NCBI GenBank assembly: GCA_021780095.1
Contig: JAJXZK010000064.1
Span: 1-7,711, forward strand
Source: Acidobacteriota bacterium
GTDB taxonomy: Bacteria; Acidobacteriota; Terriglobia; Terriglobales; Acidobacteriaceae
Direction: 5' to 3'
Length of the DNA: 7,711 nucleotides
The translations under genes were made by a program, and so were the position numbers. The notes under the pieces were generated by a model. The model was not told where the DNA came from, did no database searches, and saw only the letters and a list, made by a program, of their open reading frames with translations. Of this stretch, positions 1-6,780 are shown in pieces. Within the stretch, counting starts at the first letter, position 1. Each line of letters opens with the position of its first letter.

Positions 1-2
1 CG

Positions 3-371
3 CTCGCCGTACTCATGGGCGCATTCAACATCATCCCCGTCGTCGGGGCGCTGGTCTCCACCTCCGTCGCCATGCTGGTCGCCGCCAGCGAATCCTGGGA
101 AAAGGTTCTTGCCGTCCTGGTCTTTGAGCTGATCTATGCTCAGATTGAGAACGCTTACTTGATCCCGCGCATCATGAAGTCGCGCGTCGACCTGGCCGGG
201 ACTGCCGTATTTATAGCCCTGCTATTGGGGGTCAGCCTTGCCGGAGTCGCCGGCGCACTGGTCGCCGTTCCCACTGCGGTCTTGGTGGCTGTTCTGATTG
301 ACGAATACGTCATCCAGCCTACCAACGCCGAGCAGCCTGCAGACAACGTTCCTGCCTCCGCCGACGAATAG
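3..371 (+). CDS. AI-2E/PerM-family transporter, C-terminal part (5' end outside window)
   Basis: This is the last 122 codons of a polytopic inner-membrane protein of the AI-2E transporter (PerM, formerly UPF0118) family. The frame is open from base 3, so the true start lies upstream; the ATG at 15 is internal. The sequence begins in a hydrophobic segment (AFNIIPVVGALVSTSVAMLV). It continues with the family's typical C-terminal pattern: an amphipathic stretch with a conserved Glu and the PRIM motif (AQIENAYLIPRIMKSRVDL), then a long hydrophobic hairpin with a GVAGALVAVP turn, and a hydrophilic tail rich in Ala, Asp and Glu. Family members have been proposed to export autoinducer-2 or to act as Na+/H+ antiporters, and the substrate cannot be read from this fragment. 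It converges on the lipoprotein gene at 502-1944. Family assignment is firm; function is open. Confidence 0.88.
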   Translation, partial: LAVLMGAFNIIPVVGALVSTSVAMLVAASESWEKVLAVLVFELIYAQIENAYLIPRIMKSRVDLAGTAVFIALLLGVSLAGVAGALVAVPTAVLVAVLIDEYVIQPTNAEQPADNVPASADE

Positions 372-409
372 AGTGGATGGATGGTTATCGTTGTCGGATC
401 GCAAATGGA

Positions 410-459
410 GTCATTCTGAGTGGGGTGGCCGCGGCGACCCGCGGCTCCCTCAGCATGAC
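410..459. repeat. Imperfect inverted repeat between convergent genes (REP-like or bidirectional terminator)
   Basis: Outer arms GTCATTCTGAG (410-420) and CTCAGCATGAC (449-459) pair at 10 of 11 positions. Inside them CCGCGG (429-434) pairs with CCGCGG (439-444) around a four-base loop, extended by a G-C and a G-T pair. The whole forms a long GC-rich hairpin in the 130-base gap between two converging genes, so it could stop transcription from both sides. No T-run follows on either strand, so a classical intrinsic terminator is not shown. From memory, the GTCATxCTGAG outer arm resembles an intergenic palindrome frequent in acidobacterial genomes, which would make this one copy of a dispersed repeat. 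Confidence 0.55.
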
Positions 460-501
460 AAGCTATTCACTATCCAATCGTGAAAATGCTCTAGATTCTC
501 G

Positions 502-1944
502 CTAATTTCCTCCGCCACTTCCGCCTTCGGGGGTTTCCGGGGCTTCCACCTGAGAAATCTCCGAAGCGTATAAGGCGAAGTTTCCCGTGCTGTCCTGGAG
601 CAGATATCCATGGATCTCGACACTGGCGCCTGCGGCTAGTGCGGCAAATGAGGAGGCGCTTAAGCTGTTGCCGTACTCCGTGGCCTGACTGGTGGACACA
701 TTGAGCGAGGCAAGTCCGTCATAGGTCGTCAAATACGAGGAACTGGCCAGGGTAAGCGCAAAGGTGAAGTTGGGGCTGCTACCTTGGGGCGTGGCCACCA
801 GCGTGCCCGGAAGACTCTCTGCCGCCAGCATCACTTGCTGCGCATTCAATGTGCCCGCGCTGCCTGCCGGCCCAGTCACAACCACGGACTGGCCCGGAAA
901 GATTTCGGCAGCCGTGAATGCGGTCGAAACCACTCCAGCCTGCTGCGCATCTTCGGGAACTCCGTACATTGTCGAAGAAGACAACGCAACGTTCAGCGAT
1001 GCGCTGCTCGATGTGCTTCCAAAGCACTCCCGCGGCACCATGGTGAATGCTGTGATCATGCCGGAATTATCCTTTGTCACGCTGACGATAATGCCCTTGG
1101 CTCCATCTTCCTGTTGACCGGAGGAATTTTCAGCCGACTCTGGAGTAATCACCATCGCCAGCAAACTGCCATCGGTCTGCGTCTGCCCCTGCACTTGCAC
1201 AATCGATCCTGTAGCGATCGAGCCTGCCGTCACGCCATTGGGGAATTGGGTAGAGCCGTTGATCGTAAAGATAAACTGCTTCCCTGAATCCCCGGACTGT
1301 ACCGTGATGGAGGAGGAACTCACGCTGATAACCGGCCCGCTCACCTCAACTTGCCGGTCTCCGCTATTCTCCCCGCTGACTTGCGCTCCCACCGTGTTGA
1401 TGGCCGGAGTGAAGGTGACTGTACTGCCGGACACGCTGAAGGACTGTGCCAGATTGAATGCGAGTTGCAACTGGACCTCTCCCTGACCGCTTACGTCGAG
1501 CGCGGGCGAGAGTGCGACCGTAACTGTTGGCTGGTTCAGGGTCGCTGTCGCCGTTGTCACCTGGCCGCCGCTATTGATGTACGTAACCTGCGCCGACGAC
1601 ACCGTCACAGTCGCGGAGTTGTACGTGCCGGAAATAAGGTTGGTGATCTCAATGGGTTCCTGTACAGCTCCAAGGCTGGAGAGTTCCACGGTCACCGGCT
1701 GCGTCAGCAGAGAAACGCTACTGCCTCCGCTGGCCCCGCTCACGGCGACAGCCGAAATTGTCACCTTGGCGGACAGAATATTGCCGAGGGGAGCATCGCT
1801 GACCGTAACCACCATGGGCGCTGCTCCCGCCATGGTGGAACCTGTGGGACCAGAGGAAGACGAACTGCACCCGAGCAGGCCGAACAGCCCGACCATACCC
1901 AAAGCGTTCAGTAAGTGTTTTTGCGATCTTTTCATGATTGGCAT
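502..1944 (-). CDS. Lipoprotein with DUF4382-like and DUF5666-like domains
   Basis: A 480-residue predicted lipoprotein. Residues 1-26 form a signal peptide: basic start (MKRSQKH), hydrophobic core, and lipobox LLGC with the lipidated Cys at 26, followed by a run of Ser. Residues about 44-190 resemble DUF4382 (VTVSDAPLGNILSAKVTI, then a GTYNSATVTV segment). Residues about 203-267 resemble DUF5666, a small beta-barrel-like unit (ITVQSG, then GSIVQVQGQ and DGSLLAMVI). Two further stretches, about 283-373 and 379-464, follow the same pattern, including GQSVVVTGP and GASVEIHGY. The tail is Gly-rich (EGGSGGGN). The start at 1944 is preferred because GGAG (complement of 1953-1956) sits 8 bases upstream; a second ATG three codons later is too far away. 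The gene is monocistronic in the window, convergent with the upstream transporter and divergent from ctaB. An extracytoplasmic adhesive or binding role is a guess. Confidence 0.85.
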   Translation of the reverse strand: MPIMKRSQKHLLNALGMVGLFGLLGCSSSSSGPTGSTMAGAAPMVVTVSDAPLGNILSAKVTISAVAVSGASGGSSVSLLTQPVTVELSSLGAVQEPIEITNLISGTYNSATVTVSSAQVTYINSGGQVTTATATLNQPTVTVALSPALDVSGQGEVQLQLAFNLAQSFSVSGSTVTFTPAINTVGAQVSGENSGDRQVEVSGPVISVSSSSITVQSGDSGKQFIFTINGSTQFPNGVTAGSIATGSIVQVQGQTQTDGSLLAMVITPESAENSSGQQEDGAKGIIVSVTKDNSGMITAFTMVPRECFGSTSSSASLNVALSSSTMYGVPEDAQQAGVVSTAFTAAEIFPGQSVVVTGPAGSAGTLNAQQVMLAAESLPGTLVATPQGSSPNFTFALTLASSSYLTTYDGLASLNVSTSQATEYGNSLSASSFAALAAGASVEIHGYLLQDSTGNFALYASEISQVEAPETPEGGSGGGN

Positions 1945-2355
1945 TTCAAGTTCTCCAAATTTCTCTCAAACAAATACAGAGTGGGTCATGTCTTAACGTG
2001 CTAAGAATAGCGTTACACTGAACTTTTCGGGAAAAAGAGTGATCGGAGCCATAGTTACGAATGGGCTATCAAGGGTTACTTACACCCCACGAACCCATCC
2101 CATACATCGAAAAAGTAGGCCCTCAAAGGGTGGAAAGAGATCGCCACACGGATGGCACAGGTCGCCCCCATGCGCGGATCGACCTGCCGGAGACTCTTAT
2201 ATGGCCAGCCGTGTTGGTTTGATATCCTGAGGTGTGCCCAGATTTTGTTTCTCCCGAAAACTCCTGCCAACCAGACGATTTGCATTGGCCCTTCCGCAGC
2301 GGAAGGCACTTCCGGTCGGCACCCCTCACGTCTGTGTCTTTTTCGTTGAGGGACG
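1945..2355. other. Divergent intergenic region, no gene seen
   Basis: These 411 bases separate the minus-strand lipoprotein from ctaB and must carry the promoters of both. Short open frames cross it on both strands, but none has a convincing ribosome-binding site or a protein-like composition. A possible -35 box for ctaB, TTGATA at 2219-2224, has only a weak -10 (AT-rich ATTTTG) 17 bases later. I see no convincing promoter for the lipoprotein. The only clear structure is the dyad at 2290-2306. A leader of 100 bases or more upstream of ctaB is possible but unproven. Confidence 0.5.
2290..2306. repeat. Perfect 8-bp inverted repeat upstream of ctaB
   Basis: CCTTCCGC (2290-2297) and GCGGAAGG (2299-2306) are perfect reverse complements around a single A. 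The near-zero loop makes it more like a dimeric-protein binding site than an RNA hairpin, although as RNA it could form a 6-bp stem with a five-base loop. It lies 49 bases before the ctaB start, where an operator or leader element could act. A related TTCC half (ACTTCCGG) follows at once. No regulator family can be named from the sequence. Confidence 0.4.
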
Positions 2356-3402
2356 ATGAGAACCTCCGTCAAGCCGGCGCAATCCAGCCACGTCCGCAGC
2401 GCGGCTCCGGCCGCTGCGATTCATGCGGTAACCGCCGAATCTGAGAGCGTGGCTGCGTTCCCCGCTGCCTCGATGATTGCGGAGCCTCGCACTGCCCGCA
2501 CCCACACCTGGAAGACATTCGCCGCCGACACCATCGCCACATTCAAGCTCCGCGTGACCACACTGGTAGTCATGACCGCCTGGGCGGGCTACTACCTCGG
2601 CGCAGCCCGATCCGGCATCAACTCCTTTAACCCGACCCTGCGTGACACCTTAATTGGAATCGCACTCGTATCCTGTGGCGCCAGCGCCCTGAACCAGGCA
2701 GAAGAACGGCGAACCGATGCCCTGATGATTCGAACCGCGAAGCGTCCCCTTGCCGCCGGCAGGCTCAGCCTGGGCTACGGCATCCTTATCGGCATGCTTG
2801 CCATCATCGCCGGTTCGCTCTGGCTGGTCGCTCGCACCAATCTCATCACGGGCACGCTCACACTCCTCACAGCCGTCACCTATGTCGGCATTTACACTCC
2901 GCTCAAGCGCTTCACTTCCATGGCGACGTTTGTCGGCGCGTTTCCCGGCGCCATGCCGCCCCTGATTGGTTGGACTGCGGCCCGCGGCACCATCGAGTGG
3001 CCAGCCGTTGCACTGTTTGCGATTCTTTTCGTGTGGCAGTTTCCCCACTTTATGTCGATCGCCTGGCTCTACCGGGAGGATTACGCTCGCGCCGGCATCC
3101 GTATGCTTCCTGTGGTGCAGCCCGACGGCTGGTCGACCGCTGCCGAGGCCTTGGTCTACGCCATCCTGATGATTCCCATCAGCCTCGCACCTTATTACCT
3201 GCACATGGCGGGACGAATCTATTGGGTCAGCGCCTTGTTGCTCGGCCTGCTGTATCTGGCCTACACCATCCGCTTTACGCGAATTACAAAATCTTCCGCA
3301 AGCCAGTCTCGCCTCTACGCGCGTGCCTTGCTGAAGGTCAGTGTGACCTATTTGCCGCTGCTGCTGGCAGTGCTGATGCTGAACGCCACCAGGAGGAATT
3401 GA
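2356..3402 (+). CDS. ctaB: Protohaem IX farnesyltransferase (haem O synthase)
   Basis: A membrane prenyltransferase of the UbiA superfamily that transfers farnesyl from farnesyl diphosphate to the 2-vinyl group of haem b, giving haem O, the precursor of haem A in terminal oxidases. The first Asp-rich motif is NQAEERRTDALMIRT at residues 113-127, in the COX10-like NQxxE...D form, and runs on into KRPLAAGR. YTPLKR at 180-185, WQFPHF at 227-232 and EDYARAGIRMLP at 241-252 (second Asp motif) are all present. Several hydrophobic helices lie between residue 66 and the C-terminus. At 348 residues it is longer than the usual 280-310, owing to an Ala-rich polar N-terminal extension of about 50 residues. 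The chosen ATG has GAGGGA very close upstream (2348-2353), a short spacing; ATG at 2473 (Met40) lacks a site but would give a more usual length. It is first in an operon, five bases before the ABC ATPase gene. Confidence 0.94.
   Translation: MRTSVKPAQSSHVRSAAPAAAIHAVTAESESVAAFPAASMIAEPRTARTHTWKTFAADTIATFKLRVTTLVVMTAWAGYYLGAARSGINSFNPTLRDTLIGIALVSCGASALNQAEERRTDALMIRTAKRPLAAGRLSLGYGILIGMLAIIAGSLWLVARTNLITGTLTLLTAVTYVGIYTPLKRFTSMATFVGAFPGAMPPLIGWTAARGTIEWPAVALFAILFVWQFPHFMSIAWLYREDYARAGIRMLPVVQPDGWSTAAEALVYAILMIPISLAPYYLHMAGRIYWVSALLLGLLYLAYTIRFTRITKSSASQSRLYARALLKVSVTYLPLLLAVLMLNATRRN
3391..3396 (+). promoter_or_regulatory. Ribosome binding site inside the ctaB 3' end
   Basis: AGGAGG, a full Shine-Dalgarno, lies within the last codons of ctaB, 11 bases before the ATG at 3408. 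It decides the start of the ABC ATPase gene, whose reading frame is open far upstream into ctaB (to 2970) and could otherwise be called too long. Confidence 0.75.
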
Positions 3403-3407
3403 CACCA

Positions 3408-4430
3408 ATGGCAACCACGCAACAGATCGAACGCTCTCCCCAGGCGGCCTCGCAAAGCCTGCTGGCCGGACAGTTCGCACCGCATACACCGATTGAACTG
3501 GATCATCTATCGCACGATTACGGTTCGCGACTGGCTCTCGATGGCTTGACCTTCGACGTCCGACCTGCGGAAATCTTCGGTCTGCTCGGCCCCAACGGTA
3601 GCGGGAAAACCACCCTGTTCCGCATACTCTCCACGCTGATGATTCCCACCGGCGGCCACGCCCGCCTGGCTGGCTTTGACGTCTCCACGGAACCCAATCG
3701 CGTCCGCCTGCAAACCGGCATCGTCTTTCAGGCCACCAGCCTCGACCTGAAACTCACCGTCGGCGAGAACCTGATGCATCAAGGCCATCTCTACGGTCTC
3801 AGCGGATCTCACCTGAAAGCGCGTTCGAAAGAAGTGCTCGAACGCGTCGGCCTGACCGATCGTAAGAATGATCTGGTCGAAACTCTTTCCGGCGGCCAGA
3901 AGCGTCGCGTCGAGCTCGCCAAGGGCCTGATTCATTCTCCCTCTGTGTTGCTGCTCGACGAGCCCACCACTGGACTCGATCCCGGCGCCCGCATCGATCT
4001 TTGGAACTATCTGCGCATCCTTCGCGATGAGCAGGGCGTGACCGTCCTCGTCACCACTCATTTGATGGAAGAAGCAGAACATTGCGATCGCCTCGCGATC
4101 CTCAGCGAAGGTAAACTGGTCGCGCTCGGTAGTCCAGCGGAACTGAAGGCTGAAATCGGCGGCGACATCGTCCAGTTTGAAACCGCTTCCGCCGACGCCG
4201 CAACCGCCCTGGGTGTTCGCATCGCGGATCGCTTCGGTGTCGTTCCCGTCGTGGTCGGTAACGCCGTGCGGGTCGAACGCGAGCAAGGTCATCGCTTCCT
4301 CACCGAAGTGGTCGAGGCCTTCCCCGGCGAAATCGTTTCCGTCTCCGTTTCGAAGCCGAGTCTCGAAGACGTTTTCATTCAGCACACCGGCCACCGCTTC
4401 TGGCTCGACCAGGGCGAGGAGAAACAGTAA
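3408..4430 (+). CDS. ABC transporter ATP-binding protein (ABC-2/DrrA-type exporter)
   Basis: A 340-residue cytoplasmic nucleotide-binding subunit powering the permease encoded next. All ABC motifs are intact: Walker A GPNGSGKT (61-68), Q-loop Gln108 in VFQATSLD, signature LSGGQ (160-164), Walker B LLLDEP with catalytic Glu185, D-loop GLDPGAR (189-195) and H-loop His218 in TTHLMEEAE. A regulatory C-terminal domain of the DUF4162 type follows (about 240-325), ending in the typical PSLEDVFIQHTGHR. These features place it with DrrA/CcmA-like exporter ATPases. The first 28 residues are a polar extension before the core begins. The start is fixed by the AGGAGG inside ctaB. Its stop overlaps the permease ATG (TAATG), implying translational coupling. 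The position between ctaB and a DUF420 gene suggests a role in oxidase or haem maturation; the substrate is unknown. Confidence 0.95.
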   Translation: MATTQQIERSPQAASQSLLAGQFAPHTPIELDHLSHDYGSRLALDGLTFDVRPAEIFGLLGPNGSGKTTLFRILSTLMIPTGGHARLAGFDVSTEPNRVRLQTGIVFQATSLDLKLTVGENLMHQGHLYGLSGSHLKARSKEVLERVGLTDRKNDLVETLSGGQKRRVELAKGLIHSPSVLLLDEPTTGLDPGARIDLWNYLRILRDEQGVTVLVTTHLMEEAEHCDRLAILSEGKLVALGSPAELKAEIGGDIVQFETASADAATALGVRIADRFGVVPVVVGNAVRVEREQGHRFLTEVVEAFPGEIVSVSVSKPSLEDVFIQHTGHRFWLDQGEEKQ

Positions 4431-5290
4431 TGGCAACCGCGACCGCACCGAACCCCGCTTCCATCGGCCTCACCAGACCCAAGACTTCGCTCTCTTCCAG
4501 TCTGTGGATTCCCGCCTACTCCCTCTGGCGTCGCGAACTTGTCCGTTTCTATCGCCAGAAAGCGCGCGTCGTCGGCGTCATCGCCTCCCCCCTGCTGTTC
4601 TGGCTGGTCCTTGGTTCCGGATTTTCCAAGACCTTTCAAAGTCACGGTGCCGGTTCCGCCGTCGCCGCCGATTCCTCACATTATTTAAGCTATTTCTTTC
4701 CCGGCGCCATCATCATGATCGTTCTCTTCACCGCCATCTTCAGCATGATGTCGTTGATCCAGGATCGTAATGAAGGTTTTCTTCTCTCCGTGCTCGCGTC
4801 GCCCGTCAGCCGATCCGCCATTGTCCTCGGCAAAGTTCTCGGCGGAGCCACACTGGCCGCGATTCAAGGTTGGGTCTTCCTCGTCTTCTGTCCGTTGGCC
4901 GGTGTCCACACCACGCCCCTCGGCATTCTGTATGCGATGCTGGCCATTGCGCTCACCTCGTTCTCGCTCACGGCGCTTGGCTTTATCATCGCCTGGCCCA
5001 TGGATTCCACCCAGGCCTTCCACGCCGTCATCAACCTGGTTCTGATTCCTTTGTGGTTAGGATCGGGCGCGCTGTTTCCCGTCAGCGGAGCCTCCGGCTG
5101 GTTGCGATTTTTAATGTTGCTGAATCCTCTCACCTATGGTGTGGACGCCCTGCGCAACGGCCTGTTCCCTGGCGAGGTCACAACGTTTTCGCCCGAGTTT
5201 AACTTGATCATCACCGTGGTCTTCTGCGCCATAGTATTCGCAGGCTCGTGGGCTGTCGTCAACCGCCGCACCAATAAGCCCGCGGCATAG
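4430..5290 (+). CDS. ABC-2 type transporter permease
   Basis: A 286-residue inner-membrane subunit partnering the ATPase encoded just upstream. The cytoplasmic N-terminus (about 45 residues, with WRRELVRFYRQKARV acting as the usual amphipathic coupling helix) leads into about six hydrophobic segments, near 47-63, 88-108, 130-155, 163-188, 197-217 and 258-277. ABC-2 hallmarks are QDRNEGFLLSVLASPVSRSA (111-130), LGKVLGG (133-139) and LNPLTYGVDALR (231-242). The ATG overlaps the ATPase stop by one base and GAGGAG (4416-4421) sits eight bases upstream, so the two subunits should be made in step. It resembles DrrB/NodJ-type exporters. What it moves (haem intermediate, lipid, peptide or other) cannot be told from the sequence. 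The next gene begins 20 bases after its stop. Confidence 0.94.
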   Translation: MATATAPNPASIGLTRPKTSLSSSLWIPAYSLWRRELVRFYRQKARVVGVIASPLLFWLVLGSGFSKTFQSHGAGSAVAADSSHYLSYFFPGAIIMIVLFTAIFSMMSLIQDRNEGFLLSVLASPVSRSAIVLGKVLGGATLAAIQGWVFLVFCPLAGVHTTPLGILYAMLAIALTSFSLTALGFIIAWPMDSTQAFHAVINLVLIPLWLGSGALFPVSGASGWLRFLMLLNPLTYGVDALRNGLFPGEVTTFSPEFNLIITVVFCAIVFAGSWAVVNRRTNKPAA

Positions 5291-5310
5291 CAGACTAGTA
5301 AGTGAATTCC

Positions 5311-5859
5311 ATGCAGACAGCACCTTCCAACACGTCCGTCAGCACGCGAGTTCCCATCGCCGGAATTGTTCTGCTCAGCGTCGCCGCCGTCAGCCTGCTG
5401 TTCTGGTTGATCTATGTGCATCACGCCCCGCCGCAATACGCTCAGAGCCTGATGTTCCTGCCCGCGCTCAATGCCATCCTGAACAGTCTCTGCGTCATCG
5501 CCCTGCTGACCGGCTTTTACTTCATTCGCCATCGCCAGATCGCCCGCCATCGCGTCTCGATGATGACCGCCTTCGCCTTCTCGGTACTGTTTCTCGTCAG
5601 CTACGTCACCAACCACGCACTCCATGGAGATATGATTTTTCCCGGCCACGGCACCGTCCGCACCGTGTACCTTGCCATCCTCATCAGCCATATCTTTCTC
5701 TCCGTCGTCGTCCTGCCGCTCATTCTGATTACGTTTTTCTTCTCTCTAAGCGGTCGATTTCCCCAGCACAAACGCATCGCGCGCTACACCTTTCCCATCT
5801 GGCTCTACGTCTCCGTCACCGGCGTAGTGGTGTACGCGATGCTCGCGACCTGGCGTTGA
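5311..5859 (+). CDS. DUF420 membrane protein (CtaM/YozB-like)
   Basis: A 182-residue protein with about five transmembrane helices (near 17-36, 49-72, 84-101, 117-145 and 160-180), matching DUF420 along its length. Recognisable parts are FLPALNAILNSL (49-60), GFYFIRHRQIARHRVSMM (68-85), the His-rich loop VTNHALHGD (99-107), the SHIFLSVVVLPL segment (126-137) and HKRIARYTFPIWLYVSVTGVVVY (from 153). Several His residues at membrane edges (74, 80, 102, 105, 127, 153) could bind metal or haem; that is inference. In Staphylococcus aureus a DUF420 protein, CtaM, is reported as needed for aa3 oxidase function and is encoded near ctaA/ctaB, which fits this operon. ATG 5311 is chosen over the in-frame GTG at 5302. 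Both have weak ribosome sites (AAGTGA precedes 5311). Confidence 0.88.
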   Translation: MQTAPSNTSVSTRVPIAGIVLLSVAAVSLLFWLIYVHHAPPQYAQSLMFLPALNAILNSLCVIALLTGFYFIRHRQIARHRVSMMTAFAFSVLFLVSYVTNHALHGDMIFPGHGTVRTVYLAILISHIFLSVVVLPLILITFFFSLSGRFPQHKRIARYTFPIWLYVSVTGVVVYAMLATWR

Positions 5860-5876
5860 GCACATTGCAAACCCAC

Positions 5877-6182
5877 ATGCCCGCGACCGATCCATCGCCG
5901 CTGAAAATGCCCTCCAGGCTGCCGGCCGACAACACCGCCAGACCCGACGACGGCACCCACGCCCTGCTCAAAGCCGGCTTCTGGATCATGCTCGTCAGCT
6001 TGCTCTGCCTGCTGCTCACCGAGACCGCCTTCGGCGGCATCGGCATCTACGGCGCCCGCTCCAACGGTGGCTGGCTCTTCCTCATGTTCGCATTGATGGG
6101 AGTTCCCTTCAGCCTGATGTTGCTCGTCCTGGGCGGCGCGAAATGGCTGCGCAATCGCCGGCTCAGCCGTGACGAAACTTAG
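5877..6182 (+). CDS. Small two-helix membrane protein, unknown function
   Basis: I do not recognise a family. The protein has 101 residues: a polar, Pro-rich N-terminus of about 30 residues, helix 1 near 34-56 (GFWIMLVSLLCLLLTETAFGG), a short Gly-rich loop (IGIYGARSNGG), helix 2 near 65-88 and a basic tail (KWLRNRRLSRDET). By the positive-inside rule the tail should be cytoplasmic, putting both ends inside. ATG 5877 is 17 bases after the DUF420 stop. An in-frame TTG at 5856 overlaps that stop and would add seven residues. Neither has a clear Shine-Dalgarno, so translation may depend on reinitiation from the DUF420 gene. As the last gene of the ctaB operon it may be an accessory subunit of oxidase assembly. 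The hydrophobic pattern and GC-rich codon use match the neighbours and support it being real. Confidence 0.72.
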   Translation: MPATDPSPLKMPSRLPADNTARPDDGTHALLKAGFWIMLVSLLCLLLTETAFGGIGIYGARSNGGWLFLMFALMGVPFSLMLLVLGGAKWLRNRRLSRDET

Positions 6183-6254
6183 CAGGAATGCAGTTCCCGC
6201 ACGGCTCTGGTATCGTTATCCGAAAACAGGTTTCAGAAAGAAAGCAGGTCCAAC

Positions 6255-6713
6255 ATGGCAAAAAGCGTCAATAAAGTGATTCTTCTCGGCAACGTCGGCA
6301 AGGATCCTGAGATCAAGGCGACCGCCAGCGGCACTGTCGTGGCGACATTTTCCATCGCCACCAGCGAGCGCTTCAAAGATAAGACCGGCAACTGGCAGGA
6401 CCGCACCGAATGGCACAACCTGGTCGCCTACCAACGCACCGCGGAGATCATTCGCGACTACGTGAAGAAAGGCAACAAGCTCTACGTCGAAGGCCGCCTG
6501 CAGACCTCATCCTGGGACGACAAGACCACCGGCCAAAAAAAATATAAGACGGAAATTATTGTTAACGATCTGTCCCTGCTCTCCGGACGCGGCGAAGGTG
6601 ACGGCAGCAGCGGCGGCTACAGCAAATCCAATACCGCCTCGTTCGATCAGCGCAGTCCCGCCGAAGATTATTCTCAATCCACCGAAATCACCGACGACGA
6701 CATCCCATTCTGA
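6255..6713 (+). CDS. ssb: Single-stranded DNA-binding protein
   Basis: A 152-residue SSB that coats single-stranded DNA in replication, repair and recombination. The OB fold spans residues 1-110 (SVNKVILLGNVGKDPEIK, VATFSIATSERF, TEWHNLVAYQRTAEI, KGNKLYVEGRLQTSSW). Trp53 and Trp87 align with the DNA-stacking Trp54 and Trp88 of the E. coli protein. A short Gly/Ser-rich linker (about 111-145) leads to the acidic tip DDDIPF, the docking site for partner proteins. The linker is much shorter than in E. coli SSB. The start is supported by the standard MAKSVNKVILLGN opening and a modest GCAGG about six bases upstream. It is not next to rpsF or rpsR, a common ssb location. A 72-base gap separates it from the preceding gene, so it probably has its own promoter, though I see no strong one. 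The hairpin at 6745-6776 ends the unit. Confidence 0.96.
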   Translation: MAKSVNKVILLGNVGKDPEIKATASGTVVATFSIATSERFKDKTGNWQDRTEWHNLVAYQRTAEIIRDYVKKGNKLYVEGRLQTSSWDDKTTGQKKYKTEIIVNDLSLLSGRGEGDGSSGGYSKSNTASFDQRSPAEDYSQSTEITDDDIPF

Positions 6714-6744
6714 TAGCCTCCGTACAGCATTTTGTTATCTATTT

Positions 6745-6780
6745 CGCCGAAGCCCCCTGTCTAGGGGGCTTTGGCGCTTT
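6745..6780 (+). terminator. Hairpin terminator after ssb
   Basis: A 13-bp stem (6745-6757 with 6764-6776, one G-T wobble) built on AAGCCCCC and GGGGGCTT, with a six-base loop TGTCTA, is followed by CTTT. It starts 31 bases after the ssb stop. The downstream T-run is short. The stem lies two bases beyond the stop codon of the converging small gene at 6779-6904, so it may serve both, although no T-run follows it on the minus strand. Confidence 0.8.

Noticed and set aside
1351..1914. Plus-strand frame of 187 codons opposite the lipoprotein gene
   Set aside because: Arg/His/Cys-rich shadow of the coding strand, whose product has a clear signal peptide, lipobox and domain pattern.
2076..2372. 98-codon minus-strand frame in the lipoprotein-ctaB gap
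   Set aside because: No ribosome site, no recognisable domain, and it would run over the ctaB start and the dyad; composition looks like translated intergenic DNA.
2970..3407. Upstream extension of the ABC ATPase frame into ctaB
   Set aside because: The frame is open, but the extension lies over the conserved ctaB core, is compositionally odd, and the AGGAGG at 3391-3396 points to the ATG at 3408.
2650..3489. 279-codon open frame on the minus strand across ctaB
   Set aside because: Exactly opposite a strongly conserved haem O synthase. It is polar, rich in Gly, Arg and Gln, has no motifs and no ribosome site: a shadow of GC-rich codon use.
3507..4448. 313-codon open frame on the minus strand across the ABC ATPase gene
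   Set aside because: Opposite an intact ABC ATPase with all motifs; no family resemblance of its own, so a shadow frame.
5302..5310. GTG start for the DUF420 gene three codons upstream
   Set aside because: Possible, but ATG at 5311 has AAGTGA at a workable spacing and GTG has nothing better; the difference is only three residues.
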